Assembly: GCF_024701375.2 (NCBI RefSeq)
Contig: NZ_CP113910.1
Span: forward strand, 3,658,001-3,722,000
Direction: 5' to 3'
DNA: 64,000 bases
Origin: Streptomyces sp. KMM 9044
GTDB lineage: Bacteria > Actinomycetota > Actinomycetes > Streptomycetales > Streptomycetaceae
This document shows positions 1 to 10,189 of this stretch, piece by piece. The notes beneath the pieces were generated by a model. The model was not told the origin of the DNA. It did not search any database and saw only the letters and a program-made list of their open reading frames with translations. The translations under genes were made by a program, and so were the position numbers. The stretch's first letter is position 1. Each line of letters opens with the position of its first letter.

Positions 1-1671
<1,671 letters not shown>

Positions 1672-1677
1672 ACCACC

Positions 1678-2982
1678 ATGGCTGACCAGTCCATTCCGGA
1701 GGCCCGCACCCCTGCGGCGCCAGAATCCCGGGAAGGCACCGCCGCGCCCGCCGACCGGGAGGGCATCTCTCGGCGCCGCCTGCTCGGCACCGCCGGGGCC
1801 ACCGGAATCGTGCTCGGTGCCGCAGGCGGTGCGGTGGGCTACGCCGCCGCCGCGCCCGCCGCGCCCGCCGAGGTCATCCCGCTGACCTCCGTAGGCGAGG
1901 GCCGGGCGATGTTTCACGGGAAACATCAGCCCGGCATCACCGACGGGCTCCCGGCCCGCGGTCATCTCATCGCCTTCGACCTCGCGCCGGGCGCCGGGCG
2001 CAAGGAAGCGGCTGCCCTGCTGCGCCGCTGGTCGGACACGGCCCGACGGCTCATGGCAGGTGAACCGAGCGCCGATGGGGACACCGGTGTGGCCCAAGAC
2101 GCCGGGCCCTCCTCACTGACCCTCACCTTCGGCTTCGGTCACAGCTTCTTCGCGCGTACCGGACTGGAGAAGCAGCGTCCGCCGGCCCTGGACCCGCTGC
2201 CCGACTTCTCCTCCGACCACCTCGACAAGGCTCGCAGCAACGGCGACCTGTGGGTGCAGATCGGTGCCCATGACGCCCTGGTCGCCTTCCACGCACTGCG
2301 CGCCGTGCAGAAGGGCGCCGGTTCCGCGGCCAGGGTGCGCTGGCAGATGAACGGGTTCAACCGCTCACCCGGCGCCACCGCCCGCCCGATGACCGCACGC
2401 AACCTGATGGGCCAGATCGACGGCACCCGCAACCCCAAGCCGTCCGAATCCGACTTCGACCAACGGATCTTCGTACCGGCGAACGGTGACCCCGCCTGGA
2501 TGGCGCACGGCTCCTACGTGGTCGTCCGCCGCATCCGCATGCTGCTCGACGACTGGGACAAGCTCGCGGTCACGGAGCAGGAGGCCGTCGTCGGGCGCCG
2601 CAGGTCCGACGGAGCGCCACTGTCCGGAGGCACCGAGACGTCCGAAATAGACCTGGAGAAAACGGACTCCGCGGGAAATCTGGTGGTTCCCGTCAACGCC
2701 CACGCCCGGATCACCCGCCCCGACCAGAACGGCGGTGCGGCGATGCTCCGGCGCCCCCTCTCGTACCACGACGGCATGGACCCGGACGGCGTGCCCGACG
2801 CGGGTCTGCTGTTCGTCTGCTGGCAGGCCGACCCTCTGCGCGGCTTCGTTCCGGTGCAGCGCAAGCTCGACCGGGGCGACGCGCTGACGCCGTTCCTCCG
2901 GCACGAGGCGAGCGGACTGTTCGCGGCGCCGGGCGGCGCGGCAGAGGGCGAGTATGTGGGGCAACGGCTGCTGGAGGGCTGA
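1678..2982 (+). CDS. dtpA: Dye-decolourising (DyP-type) haem peroxidase, Tat-exported
   Basis: A 434-residue protein. A twin-arginine motif (SRRRLL, about residues 31-36) precedes a hydrophobic stretch, so export of folded haem protein by Tat is expected. The DyP fingerprint GQIDGTRNP is at about 244-252 and supplies the distal catalytic Asp. The proximal haem-ligand His is probably in NAHARI (about 340), followed by the Arg-rich MLRRPLSY segment. Known role: DyPs use peroxide to oxidise dyes and phenolics. S. lividans DtpA works with copper trafficking and aerial development, and its gene lies beside the same CopC/D gene as here. ATG 1678 starts 6 bp after the upstream stop, which suggests co-transcription. 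A parS-like sequence lies inside the gene. Confidence 0.9.
   Translation: MADQSIPEARTPAAPESREGTAAPADREGISRRRLLGTAGATGIVLGAAGGAVGYAAAAPAAPAEVIPLTSVGEGRAMFHGKHQPGITDGLPARGHLIAFDLAPGAGRKEAAALLRRWSDTARRLMAGEPSADGDTGVAQDAGPSSLTLTFGFGHSFFARTGLEKQRPPALDPLPDFSSDHLDKARSNGDLWVQIGAHDALVAFHALRAVQKGAGSAARVRWQMNGFNRSPGATARPMTARNLMGQIDGTRNPKPSESDFDQRIFVPANGDPAWMAHGSYVVVRRIRMLLDDWDKLAVTEQEAVVGRRRSDGAPLSGGTETSEIDLEKTDSAGNLVVPVNAHARITRPDQNGGAAMLRRPLSYHDGMDPDGVPDAGLLFVCWQADPLRGFVPVQRKLDRGDALTPFLRHEASGLFAAPGGAAEGEYVGQRLLEG
1910..1925. promoter_or_regulatory. parS-like ParB site (one mismatch) inside dtpA
   Basis: TGTTTCACGGGAAACA differs at one of 16 positions from the bacterial parS consensus TGTTTCACGTGAAACA. 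It lies within coding DNA and encodes MFHGKH. ParB binding is inferred only. Confidence 0.55.
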
Positions 2983-3063
2983 GGTCGCCCGTGTCACGTG
3001 CATGCCACCCCGTGGCGCCACTCCTGGGCGGGCGTCCGAGGGCACCTCCGGCGGTGGGCCCAT

Positions 3064-3069
3064 TAGGGT
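3064..3069 (+). promoter_or_regulatory. -10 element for a leaderless pheA transcript
   Basis: TAGGGT fits the actinobacterial TANNNT -10 hexamer and ends 6 bases before ATG 3076. That is the spacing at which transcription starts at the initiation codon. GAGG in the spacer could alternatively act as a weak ribosome binding site. Confidence 0.5.
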
Positions 3070-3075
3070 GAGGTC

Positions 3076-4008
3076 ATGCCAGCGAGCTACGCGTATCTCG
3101 GCCCCGAGGGCACCTTCACCGAAGTCGCCCTGCGCACTCTCCCGGAGGCGGCCACCCGGGAACTGATCCCGTACGTGTCCGTGCAGTCCGCGCTCGACGC
3201 GGTGCGCGCAGGGGAGGCCGAGGCCGCTTTCGTCCCCATCGAGAACTCCGTCGAGGGCGGCATCACCACCACTCTCGACGAACTGGTCGCGGGCACCCCG
3301 CTGACCATCTACCGCGAGGTGCTGCTGTCGATCACCTTCGCGCTGCTCGTCCGCCCCGGCACCAGGCTGTCGGAGATCAAGACCGTCACCGCCCACCCCG
3401 CCGCCCAGCCGCAGGTCCGCAACTGGATGAAGAAGCACCTCCCGGACGTCGTCTGGGAATCGGCCGCCTCCAACGCGGACGGGGCCCGACTGGTGCAGGA
3501 GGGCCGGTACGACGCGGCCTTCGCCGGCGAGTTCGCGGCGGCCCGGTACGGGCTGGAGGCCCTGGAGACCGGAATCCACGACGCGGAGAACGCCCAGACC
3601 CGCTTCGTCCTGGTCGGACGGCCCGCGCGGCCCGCCGCGCCCACCGGCGCGGACAAGACGTCCATCGTGCTGTGGCAACGCGACGACCACCCCGGTGGCC
3701 TGCGCGATCTGCTGGGCGAGTTCGCCACGCGCGGCGTCAACCTCATGCTGCTCCAGTCCCGGCCCACCGGTGCCGGTATCGGCAATTACTGCTTCTGCAT
3801 CGATGCCGAGGGCCATGTCTCGGACCGCAGGGTGGCCGAGACGCTGATGGGTCTCAAGCGGGTCTGCCTCCAGGTGCGCTTCCTCGGTTCGTACCCACGT
3901 GCGGATGCAGGGCCGGCGAAGGGACGGGATCTCCAGCCCGGGACCTCGGACGACGAATTCGCCTCCGCGGCGGACTGGGTGGCCCGCTGCCAGGACGGCC
4001 GGTTCTGA
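3076..4008 (+). CDS. pheA: Prephenate dehydratase
   Basis: A 310-residue protein of normal length for a monofunctional actinobacterial enzyme. It decarboxylates and dehydrates prephenate to phenylpyruvate in phenylalanine synthesis. The N-terminus YLGPEGTFTE is typical, the catalytic-domain motif TRF appears near residue 176, and a C-terminal ACT domain from about 195 provides Phe feedback. The ACT motifs read DHPGGL and LQSRP, where the E. coli versions are GALV and ESRP. The start is fixed by the conserved N-terminus and the close -10 element. The gene stands alone before a long regulatory-looking gap and serS. Confidence 0.95.
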   Translation: MPASYAYLGPEGTFTEVALRTLPEAATRELIPYVSVQSALDAVRAGEAEAAFVPIENSVEGGITTTLDELVAGTPLTIYREVLLSITFALLVRPGTRLSEIKTVTAHPAAQPQVRNWMKKHLPDVVWESAASNADGARLVQEGRYDAAFAGEFAAARYGLEALETGIHDAENAQTRFVLVGRPARPAAPTGADKTSIVLWQRDDHPGGLRDLLGEFATRGVNLMLLQSRPTGAGIGNYCFCIDAEGHVSDRRVAETLMGLKRVCLQVRFLGSYPRADAGPAKGRDLQPGTSDDEFASAADWVARCQDGRF

Positions 4009-4649
4009 GAGCCCGAAGGCCGGGTGAGGGATCGGTCGTGGGCGGCCCTGGGTCGCTTGCGGCCAACCCCTATCAGTCTTATCTTCCGATTTTCGTTATC
4101 CACAGAAGTTATCCACAGGCCCACTTCTCGACCTGGGGACAAGTCGACAGCATGGTGCGGGTTCATCGACAAATCCCTCCACTGCTCCTGGTCGCACCCA
4201 CTCACCCGGGGATCACCCTTCGTTCGCCCTTCCCCTTTAGCCAATCCTCCAGAGTGACCCCTTTCTACCCAAAAGTGGAGGTAAGGGGAGTTCGCGACGG
4301 GAATCCTCACCCCCAGCCGCGCGCTTCGGAGTGACCGATTCCGAAATCCACAGATTTTCTTCACACCCTGTGGATAACTTTCGGAAGCCCCTGGATGCCT
4401 GTGGATAAACGGGTGCCGCTCACCGACTCCCGTAAGGGATTGCAGCCAACGGGCAGCCCGCGGACCGCCCCCCTTTTTTTCCGGGAGGGGATCACTCCCG
4501 TTGACCTCGAGCCGACCCTGAGGCACTTCATGGGGGCCTCGAATCAACCCTTACGGATACAGGGGGCAATTCACTCATAACGGTCGGCGAGTGACTCCGG
4601 TGGAATAGTGAGTCGTGGGGCGTCCCCCCGCACCGGTAGCCTTGACCGC
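4009..4649. promoter_or_regulatory. DnaA-box cluster between pheA and serS (boxes within 4096-4408)
   Basis: This 641-bp gap has no convincing gene and is richer in AT than its surroundings. Perfect TTATCCACA boxes lie at 4096-4104 and 4109-4117, with reverse-oriented copies at 4369-4377 and 4400-4408. A one-off box, AAATCCACA, is at 4344-4352. Four exact copies of the classical DnaA 9-mer in 313 bp is far above chance in high-GC DNA. From memory, S. coelicolor has a high-affinity non-origin cluster, D78, that titrates DnaA, and pheA-serS lie on cosmid D78; equivalence is inferred. A 9-bp inverted pair (CCGTAAGGG 4428-4436, CCCTTACGG 4549-4557) is also present. Confidence 0.82.
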
Positions 4650-5927
4650 GTGATTGACCTTCGCCTGCTCCGTGAGGACCCCGACCGTGTGCGTGCTTCG
4701 CAGCGCGCCCGTGGAGAGGACGTCGCGCTCGTCGACTCCCTCCTGTCCGCCGACGAACGGCGCAGGTCGTCCGGCGTCCGCTTCGACGAGCTGCGCGCCG
4801 GACAGAAGGCACTCGGCAAGCTCATCCCCAAGGCTGCCGGCGACGAGAAGGCCGAGCTGCTGAAAAAGGCCGGCACACTCGCGGCCGACGTCAAGGCTGC
4901 CGACGCGGAACGGGACACGGCGGCGGCCGAGACGCAGGAGCTTCTGGGCAGGCTGAGCAACCTCGTCCACCCCGACGTCCCGGTCGGCGGCGAGGAGGAC
5001 TTCGTCACGCTGGAAACGCACGGCACCGCACGTGACTTCGGCGCCGAGGGCTTCGAGCCCAAGGACCACCTGGAGCTCGGCCAGCTCCTCGGCGCCATCG
5101 ACGTCGAGCGCGGCGCCAAGGTCTCCGGGTCGCGCTTCTACTTTCTGACCGGCGTCGGCGCCCTGCTCGAGCTGGCGCTGGTGAACGCCGCGATCGCCCA
5201 GGCGACCGCGGCCGGCTTCACCCCGATGCTGACCCCGGCCCTGGTCCGGCCCCAGTCCATGGCGGGCACCGGCTTCCTCGGCCAAGCGGCCCAGGACGTC
5301 TACCACCTCGAGAAGGACGACCTCTACCTGGTCGGCACGTCCGAGGTGCCGCTCGCCGCCTACCACATGGACGAGATCATCGACGCCGACCGGCTGCCCC
5401 TCCGGTACGCGGGCTTCTCACCCTGCTTCCGGCGCGAGGCCGGCTCCCACGGCAAGGACACCCGCGGCATCTTCCGCGTACACCAGTTCGACAAGGTCGA
5501 GATGTTCTCCTACGTCGCTCCGGAGGACTCGCAGGAGGAGCACCAGCGGCTGCTGGAGTGGGAGAAGCAGTGGCTGACGTCGCTGGAGCTGCCGTTCCGC
5601 GTGATCGACGTCGCCTCGGGCGACCTGGGTTCCTCCGCCGCGCGGAAGTACGACTGCGAGGCGTGGATCCCGACCCAGGGCAAGTACCGCGAGCTGACCT
5701 CGACCTCGGACTGCACCGAGTACCAGTCCCGTCGGCTCCAGATCCGCGTGCGGGACGGCAAGCAGGTGCGTCCGCTGGCAACGCTCAACGGCACCCTGTG
5801 CGCCGTACCGCGCACGATCGTGGCCGTCCTGGAGAACCACCAGCAGGCCGACGGTTCGGTGCGGGTCCCTGAAGTGCTGCGTCCGTACCTGGGCGGCCGG
5901 GAGCTCCTGGAACCGGTCACCAAGTGA
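4650..5927 (+). CDS. serS: Seryl-tRNA synthetase
   Basis: A class II aminoacyl-tRNA synthetase of 425 residues that charges tRNA-Ser. The N-terminal helical arm (about 30-100) is charged and coiled-coil-like. Motif 2 is the [12 protein letters not shown] region (about 257-270), and motif 3 is near the C-terminus at [11 protein letters not shown]. The start GTG 4650 is chosen because the family begins (M)[11 protein letters not shown]; an upstream ATG adds 14 atypical residues. No ribosome binding site is visible, but TAGCCT at 4637-4642 ends 7 bases before GTG, so a leaderless transcript is plausible. The HAD gene that follows overlaps by 4 bp, so translation is probably coupled. Confidence 0.95.
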   Translation: MIDLRLLREDPDRVRASQRARGEDVALVDSLLSADERRRSSGVRFDELRAGQKALGKLIPKAAGDEKAELLKKAGTLAADVKAADAERDTAAAETQELLGRLSNLVHPDVPVGGEEDFVTLETHGTARDFGAEGFEPKDHLELGQLLGAIDVERGAKVSGSRFYFLTGVGALLELALVNAAIAQATAAGFTPMLTPALVRPQSMAGTGFLGQAAQDVYHLEKDDLYLVGTSEVPLAAYHMDEIIDADRLPLRYAGFSPCFRREAGSHGKDTRGIFRVHQFDKVEMFSYVAPEDSQEEHQRLLEWEKQWLTSLELPFRVIDVASGDLGSSAARKYDCEAWIPTQGKYRELTSTSDCTEYQSRRLQIRVRDGKQVRPLATLNGTLCAVPRTIVAVLENHQQADGSVRVPEVLRPYLGGRELLEPVTK

Positions 5928-6736
5928 GCGCGGCGTTCCCGTACCAGCTCGTCGCCACCGACCTCGACGGCACACTGCTGCGTGAGGACCACTCGGTCTC
6001 CGAACGCACCCGGGACGCGCTCGCCGCCGTCACCGCGGCGGGCGCCGCCCACATCGTCGTCACCGGCCGCGCGGTTCCCTGGACCCGGCCCATCCTCGAC
6101 GACCTCGGCTACCAAGGGCTCGCCGTCTGCGGCCAGGGCGCCCAGGTGTACGACGCCGGGGCGCACAGGCTGCTCACGTCGGTGACCCTGGACCGGCAGC
6201 TGGCCTCAGTGGCGCTGGCCAAGATCGAGGCGGAGGTAGGTCCGCTGCACCTGGCCGCGAGCCGCGACGGTCTGGACGGCGAGGTACTGGTCGGCCCCGG
6301 CTACGAGGTGACGGGCAGGCTGCCCTCGGCGCCGCTCACGGACGCGGCGGACCTGTGGGCGGCTCCCCTGAACAAGCTGTACATCCAGCACCCGGCACTC
6401 ACCGACGACGAACTCACCGAGGTGGCCACCCGTACCGCGGGCGGTTTCGTCACCGTCGCCATGGCGGGCGAAGGCATCGTCGAACTGCTTCCCCTCGGCC
6501 TGTCCAAGGCCACCGGGCTGTCCCTGGCCGCTCGCCGGCTCGGGGCGAAGGCCGCGGGCACGATCGCCTTCGGCGACATGCCCAACGACATCCCGATGTT
6601 CGCTTGGTCCGCGTACAGCGCCGCCATGGCCAACGCCCACCAGGAACTGCGGGCGGTGGCCGACGAGGTGACGTCCTCCAACGAGGAGGACGGGATCGCG
6701 GTGGTGCTGGAGCGGTTGCTCGGCCGAGGGGCCTGA
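5924..6736 (+). CDS. Cof-type HAD-superfamily phosphatase
   Basis: A 270-residue hydrolase with the HAD nucleophile motif [10 protein letters not shown] (about residues 12-21, first Asp catalytic) and motif [12 protein letters not shown] near 220. This is the Cof/YbiV-like layout with a C2 cap, which usually acts on sugar phosphates, nucleotides or flavin phosphates. The substrate cannot be told from sequence. The GTG start overlaps the serS stop (GTGA). A strong hairpin terminator begins at its stop codon. A paralogue with the same motifs lies at 15910-16818. Confidence 0.9.
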   Translation: MSAAFPYQLVATDLDGTLLREDHSVSERTRDALAAVTAAGAAHIVVTGRAVPWTRPILDDLGYQGLAVCGQGAQVYDAGAHRLLTSVTLDRQLASVALAKIEAEVGPLHLAASRDGLDGEVLVGPGYEVTGRLPSAPLTDAADLWAAPLNKLYIQHPALTDDELTEVATRTAGGFVTVAMAGEGIVELLPLGLSKATGLSLAARRLGAKAAGTIAFGDMPNDIPMFAWSAYSAAMANAHQELRAVADEVTSSNEEDGIAVVLERLLGRGA

Positions 6737-6775
6737 ACCCGCGAAGGCCCGCGCTCAACGAGCCTTCGCGGGTTC
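6735..6775. terminator. Bidirectional hairpin terminator between the HAD gene and tRNA-Ser
   Basis: Perfect 14-bp inverted repeat, GAACCCGCGAAGGC and its complement, with a 13-nt loop. It sits directly after the HAD stop and just downstream of the oppositely oriented tRNA gene, so it can serve both. Confidence 0.85.
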
Positions 6776-6784
6776 AACGTCGTG

Positions 6785-6869
<85 letters not shown>

Positions 6870-7199
6870 GGGTGGGCGGCCCACGCGGCTGATGCGCGTG
6901 CTCGAAGCGGCCGCCCCGGGCAGCTCCCCGTGGGGCGGACTCGGCGACGGAGCAGGAACTACTCCGGAGCCCGCCGTCGGCTGCCCTGGCAGGAGCTGGA
7001 CGTACTGCCGTGCATGGACATCGTCCCGCTCCTCTCCCGGATCACGGCACCGGGCGTTCCCGGCGATGCGGACACAACCACTCTGCCCGCCGGGCGAGTT
7101 GGATGCCACTCATTTAAGGCCCGGCCGGGCCCGGCCGACGGAGTGTGCCAAAAACACGGGGCCGAGAGCCCGGAGCCACGGGGCCCTGCGCCACCCCGT
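6870..7199. other. Intergenic stretch without a recognised gene
   Basis: Between the tRNA and the small minus-strand gene. Frames here lack a good start and Streptomyces-like codon bias over any length. It may hold the promoter of the tRNA gene. No further structure was identified. Confidence 0.5.
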
Positions 7200-7385
7200 T
7201 CACCCCCGCCGGTGCCGCCACCCGCGTCGGCGTGCCTTGCTGAAGAACCATCCTGTCGGCGGCTCGTCGGAGCGCCAGGGCCGCGGCTCCGGCTCCTCGT
7301 GCCGCCAGCGTTCGGTCAGCATGCGGGCACGGGCAGACGGCTCGGCGGTCTCGGCGGCGTGGATGAGGGCGTCGTCCAGAGCCAC
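7200..7385 (-). CDS. Small hypothetical protein
   Basis: A 61-residue frame with strong GC3 bias and no similarity I recognise. It is rich in Ala, Arg, Glu and Trp, with an acidic/aromatic centre (RWRHEEPEP, PTGWFF) and a very basic tail (RRRGWRHRRG). The only usable start is GTG 7385, because the frame continues upstream without ATG or GTG. There is no clear ribosome binding site. It lies downstream of the ABC operon on the same strand, 247 bp away, so it could be its last gene or independent. Confidence 0.4.
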   Translation of the reverse strand: MALDDALIHAAETAEPSARARMLTERWRHEEPEPRPWRSDEPPTGWFFSKARRRGWRHRRG

Positions 7386-7632
7386 GTCGTCCGGGGTGGT
7401 GGAGTCACTGCCCCGGCCCCGGTGTCCCCGGCCCGATCGCCAGGTCGGGGACAGAGCGGGTCGCCGGGCCGGGGCCGGGCCGGTCGTCGCTCTCGTGCTT
7501 CCGTCGTTCGCCGTGCCCGAACGTCCCGTCCGCCCTCGCGATCGGCCCTTTCGCCGGATCAGGAGCCGTAGCCCTCGGTGTCCCCCTGCGCCCGGTGTGC
7601 CGGAGTGGAACAGGGGGCGGAACGAGGTGAGG

Positions 7633-8352
7633 TCACTCCTCTCCGGCGAGCGTCAGCGTGCGCAGCTTCTGGCCGGCGTACCAGGTGGCCAGGACGGTGA
7701 CGACGACCAGCAGGACCGTCGCGGTCGTCAGACCGACGTCCGAGGTGACCAGGTCGCCCCCGGAGACCTTCTGGGCCACCGCGAGCGACCACTGCTGGAC
7801 GCTCAGCGTGCGGGCGCCGGGCACCAGGGAGCCGAACAGGGCCTCCCAGACCAGCGCGTAGACCAGCCCGAACACCACCGCGTGCCGGGAGACCGTACCG
7901 AGCAGCAGGAAGAGCGCCGCGTACGCGATGGAGGCGACCAGCACGGCCACCGTGTAGGCGACGGCGACCTGCTGGCCGTTGCCGTTGAGGATGAAGCCGG
8001 CGATCAGGGTGGGCACCGCCGAGAAGACCATCGTCACGGCGATCGCCACGATCAGCTTGGTGAAGATGATCGTGGACCGCTTGATCGGCTTGGCCAGCAG
8101 GTACATCACCGAGCCGTCGTCGATCTCGGGGCCCATGGCGCCGGTGCCGGCGATGACACCGATGATCGGCACCATGGTGGCGAGCGCCAGTCCGCCGAGC
8201 ACGTCGGCCGCGGTCTGGTCGTCGGCACCGGCGAGGGCGCGCACCGCCAGGGAGATCGCGATCAGCAGCAGGGGCAGGGCGCCCAGGATGAGGGCCCTGC
8301 GACGGCCGAGCAGGGCCCGGTAGGTGAGTCGGGCGACTGTGGGGTCGTACAT
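7633..8352 (-). CDS. ABC-2 type transporter permease
   Basis: A 239-residue integral membrane protein with six hydrophobic segments and the ABC-2 permease pattern. It starts MYDPTVARLTYRALLGRRR and has a conserved central MGPEIDDGSVMYLLAKPI segment. It is the last gene of a four-gene operon, 11 bp after the ATPase at 8364-9275, its probable partner. Exporters of this type move drugs, lipids or peptides; the cargo is unknown. Confidence 0.88.
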   Translation of the reverse strand: MYDPTVARLTYRALLGRRRALILGALPLLLIAISLAVRALAGADDQTAADVLGGLALATMVPIIGVIAGTGAMGPEIDDGSVMYLLAKPIKRSTIIFTKLIVAIAVTMVFSAVPTLIAGFILNGNGQQVAVAYTVAVLVASIAYAALFLLLGTVSRHAVVFGLVYALVWEALFGSLVPGARTLSVQQWSLAVAQKVSGGDLVTSDVGLTTATVLLVVVTVLATWYAGQKLRTLTLAGEE

Positions 8353-8363
8353 GGTTCGGCCTC

Positions 8364-9275
8364 CTACGCCGCGACGAGATACGAGAAGACGGACTCGAGG
8401 GACTCGTCGGACGGCGAGACCGTGAGCAGGCGGATGCCGTGTTCCTTCGCGACCCTGGGTAGCAGGGACGTGAAGCGGGCGAAGTCGACGGCCTGGATCC
8501 GCAGGACGCCCTCGCTGTGGTCGACCTCGATGCCGGACGTGGACGGGTCGGCGATCAGCGCGGCCGCGAGGGCGCGGTCGTCGCTGGAGCGCACCAGGTA
8601 GCGGTGCGGGCGGTCCGTCATCAGGCGGCGGATCTTGCGGAAGTCGCCGCTGGCCGCGTGCCGGCCGGCGACGACGACCTCGATGTGCCAGGCGAGCTGC
8701 TCGACCTCTTCGAGGATGTGCGACGAGAACAGCACGGTGCGGCCCTCGTCGCCCATACGCCGCAGCAGGTCCATCAGCTGCATGCGCTGGCGCGGGTCCA
8801 TGCCGTTGAACGGTTCGTCCAGCAGGAGCAGGGACGGCTCGTGGACGAGCGCGGAGGCCATCTTCACTCGCTGCCGCATGCCCTTGGAGTACGTCGCGAT
8901 CTTACGATCCTGCGCGTACTCCATCTCGACCGTCGCCAGGGCCCGCTGGGCCGCCTTGGCGCCCAGTCCGTGCAGCTCGGCGTTGGCGACGACGAACTCG
9001 CGGCCGGTGAGGAAGTCGTACATCCCCTCGCGCTCGGGGACGATGCCGATGTGCCGGTAGATCTTCTCGTTGCGCCACACGGCCTCGCCGTCGAGGGTGA
9101 CGGTGCCGGTGGAGGGGGCGAGGAAGCCGCCCATCATGTTGATGAGGGTGGACTTTCCGGCTCCGTTGGGGCCGAGGAGGCCGGTGACGCCGGGGCCGAT
9201 GGTCATGGTGATGTCGTTGACGGCGACCACGTTGCCGAACCAGCGGGAGACGTGGTCGATGGAGAGCGTGGTCAC
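8364..9275 (-). CDS. ABC transporter ATP-binding protein
   Basis: A 303-residue ABC ATPase. Walker A GPNGAGKST is near residue 41, the signature YSKGMRQRVKMA near 139, and Walker B LLLLDEPFNG near 159. A C-terminal 70-residue extension is typical of ABC-2 drug/bacteriocin exporters. GTG 9275 (VTTLSIDHVSRWFG) is chosen because it gives the normal N-terminus and overlaps the upstream permease stop by 4 bp (GTGA). The pairing is permease 9272-10189 upstream and 7633-8352 downstream. Confidence 0.92.
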   Translation of the reverse strand: MTTLSIDHVSRWFGNVVAVNDITMTIGPGVTGLLGPNGAGKSTLINMMGGFLAPSTGTVTLDGEAVWRNEKIYRHIGIVPEREGMYDFLTGREFVVANAELHGLGAKAAQRALATVEMEYAQDRKIATYSKGMRQRVKMASALVHEPSLLLLDEPFNGMDPRQRMQLMDLLRRMGDEGRTVLFSSHILEEVEQLAWHIEVVVAGRHAASGDFRKIRRLMTDRPHRYLVRSSDDRALAAALIADPSTSGIEVDHSEGVLRIQAVDFARFTSLLPRVAKEHGIRLLTVSPSDESLESVFSYLVAA

Positions 9276-10189
9276 AGGCCCACCTTCCGGTAGCGGCGCG
9301 TCAGAAGGCCGTAGCAGGCCGCGATCAGGCCGAGGGTGAAGAGGACGTACACCACGCCCTCGCCGTTCGACGGTCCGGTTCCGCCCGGGAAGGTGCTGCT
9401 CGCGCCCAGGAAGGCGGACTGCACACCGTCGATGAGGGTGATCGGCGAGAACAGCCCGATCCAGGCGATCGAACCGGAGCTGTCCTGGACGTCCGCGATC
9501 GCCTGGAGGATGGAGACCGCGCCGTAGGAGATGGTCAGGACGGCGATCACGGCGGCGATGCCGAAGCCGCGGCGCGGGGTGACCGCCGCGATGACGAGGC
9601 CGATGCCTGCGAAGAGCAGTGAGAGCAGTGCCACGGAGACGAGCCCCTGCGCGAATCCCTTGGTCTGGTCGGTGAAATCGAGCTCGGCCAGCAGCGCGCC
9701 CACATAGAGCACGAGCAGGGGAACGGCGGTCAGGATGAACAGGGCCGAGGCCAGTGCCGCGAACTTGGCGCGCACGTAGTCCGTGGTCTCGATGGGCCGC
9801 GAGAAGTACAGGGGAACCGTCTTGAAGCGCAGGTCGCGCGAGACGGATTGGGGCGCCTGAGCGGCGACGTACAGGCTGATGACCGCCTGCATGATGATCG
9901 CGTAGCGCGTGTAGTCGACGGGCAGTTCCTTGACGTTCGTGGCGACCGCGACGGCGACCATGATGGCGGCGGGCACGCACATCACCACGAACAGCAGCAT
10001 CGGCAGCACCTTGGACTTCGCCGAAAGTCCGAGTCCATAGGAGCCGCGCAGGGACTGCGAGTACAGCGAGAGCCTGGCGTAGGAGCGTCCGAGACGGGGT
10101 CCGTCGTAGGAGCGGTAGCCGATGTTGTGGATCCGGGTCTGGTCACCCGGCGTCGGTGCGGGTGTCCGCAGGGGCTGCTCAACCGCCAT
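9272..10189 (-). CDS. ABC-2 type transporter permease
   Basis: A 305-residue protein with six membrane helices. Its N-terminal cytoplasmic segment IGYRSYDGPRLGR is typical of actinobacterial ABC permeases preceding an ATPase gene. ATG 10189 gives a normal-length protein; a longer frame to 10321 only reads the upstream gene in the wrong frame. It overlaps the upstream ATPase by 11 bp and the downstream ATPase by 4 bp, so the four genes are translationally coupled. Confidence 0.9.
   Translation of the reverse strand: MAVEQPLRTPAPTPGDQTRIHNIGYRSYDGPRLGRSYARLSLYSQSLRGSYGLGLSAKSKVLPMLLFVVMCVPAAIMVAVAVATNVKELPVDYTRYAIIMQAVISLYVAAQAPQSVSRDLRFKTVPLYFSRPIETTDYVRAKFAALASALFILTAVPLLVLYVGALLAELDFTDQTKGFAQGLVSVALLSLLFAGIGLVIAAVTPRRGFGIAAVIAVLTISYGAVSILQAIADVQDSSGSIAWIGLFSPITLIDGVQSAFLGASSTFPGGTGPSNGEGVVYVLFTLGLIAACYGLLTRRYRKVGL

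Noticed and set aside
4428..4557. Inverted pair CCGTAAGGG/CCCTTACGG as a terminator
   Set aside because: Spacing of over 110 bp is too long for an intrinsic terminator; kept only as a note.
4440..4649. T-box-like leader before serS
   Set aside because: No TGGNACCGCG-type T-box or specifier loop was found; the gap is better explained by DnaA boxes.
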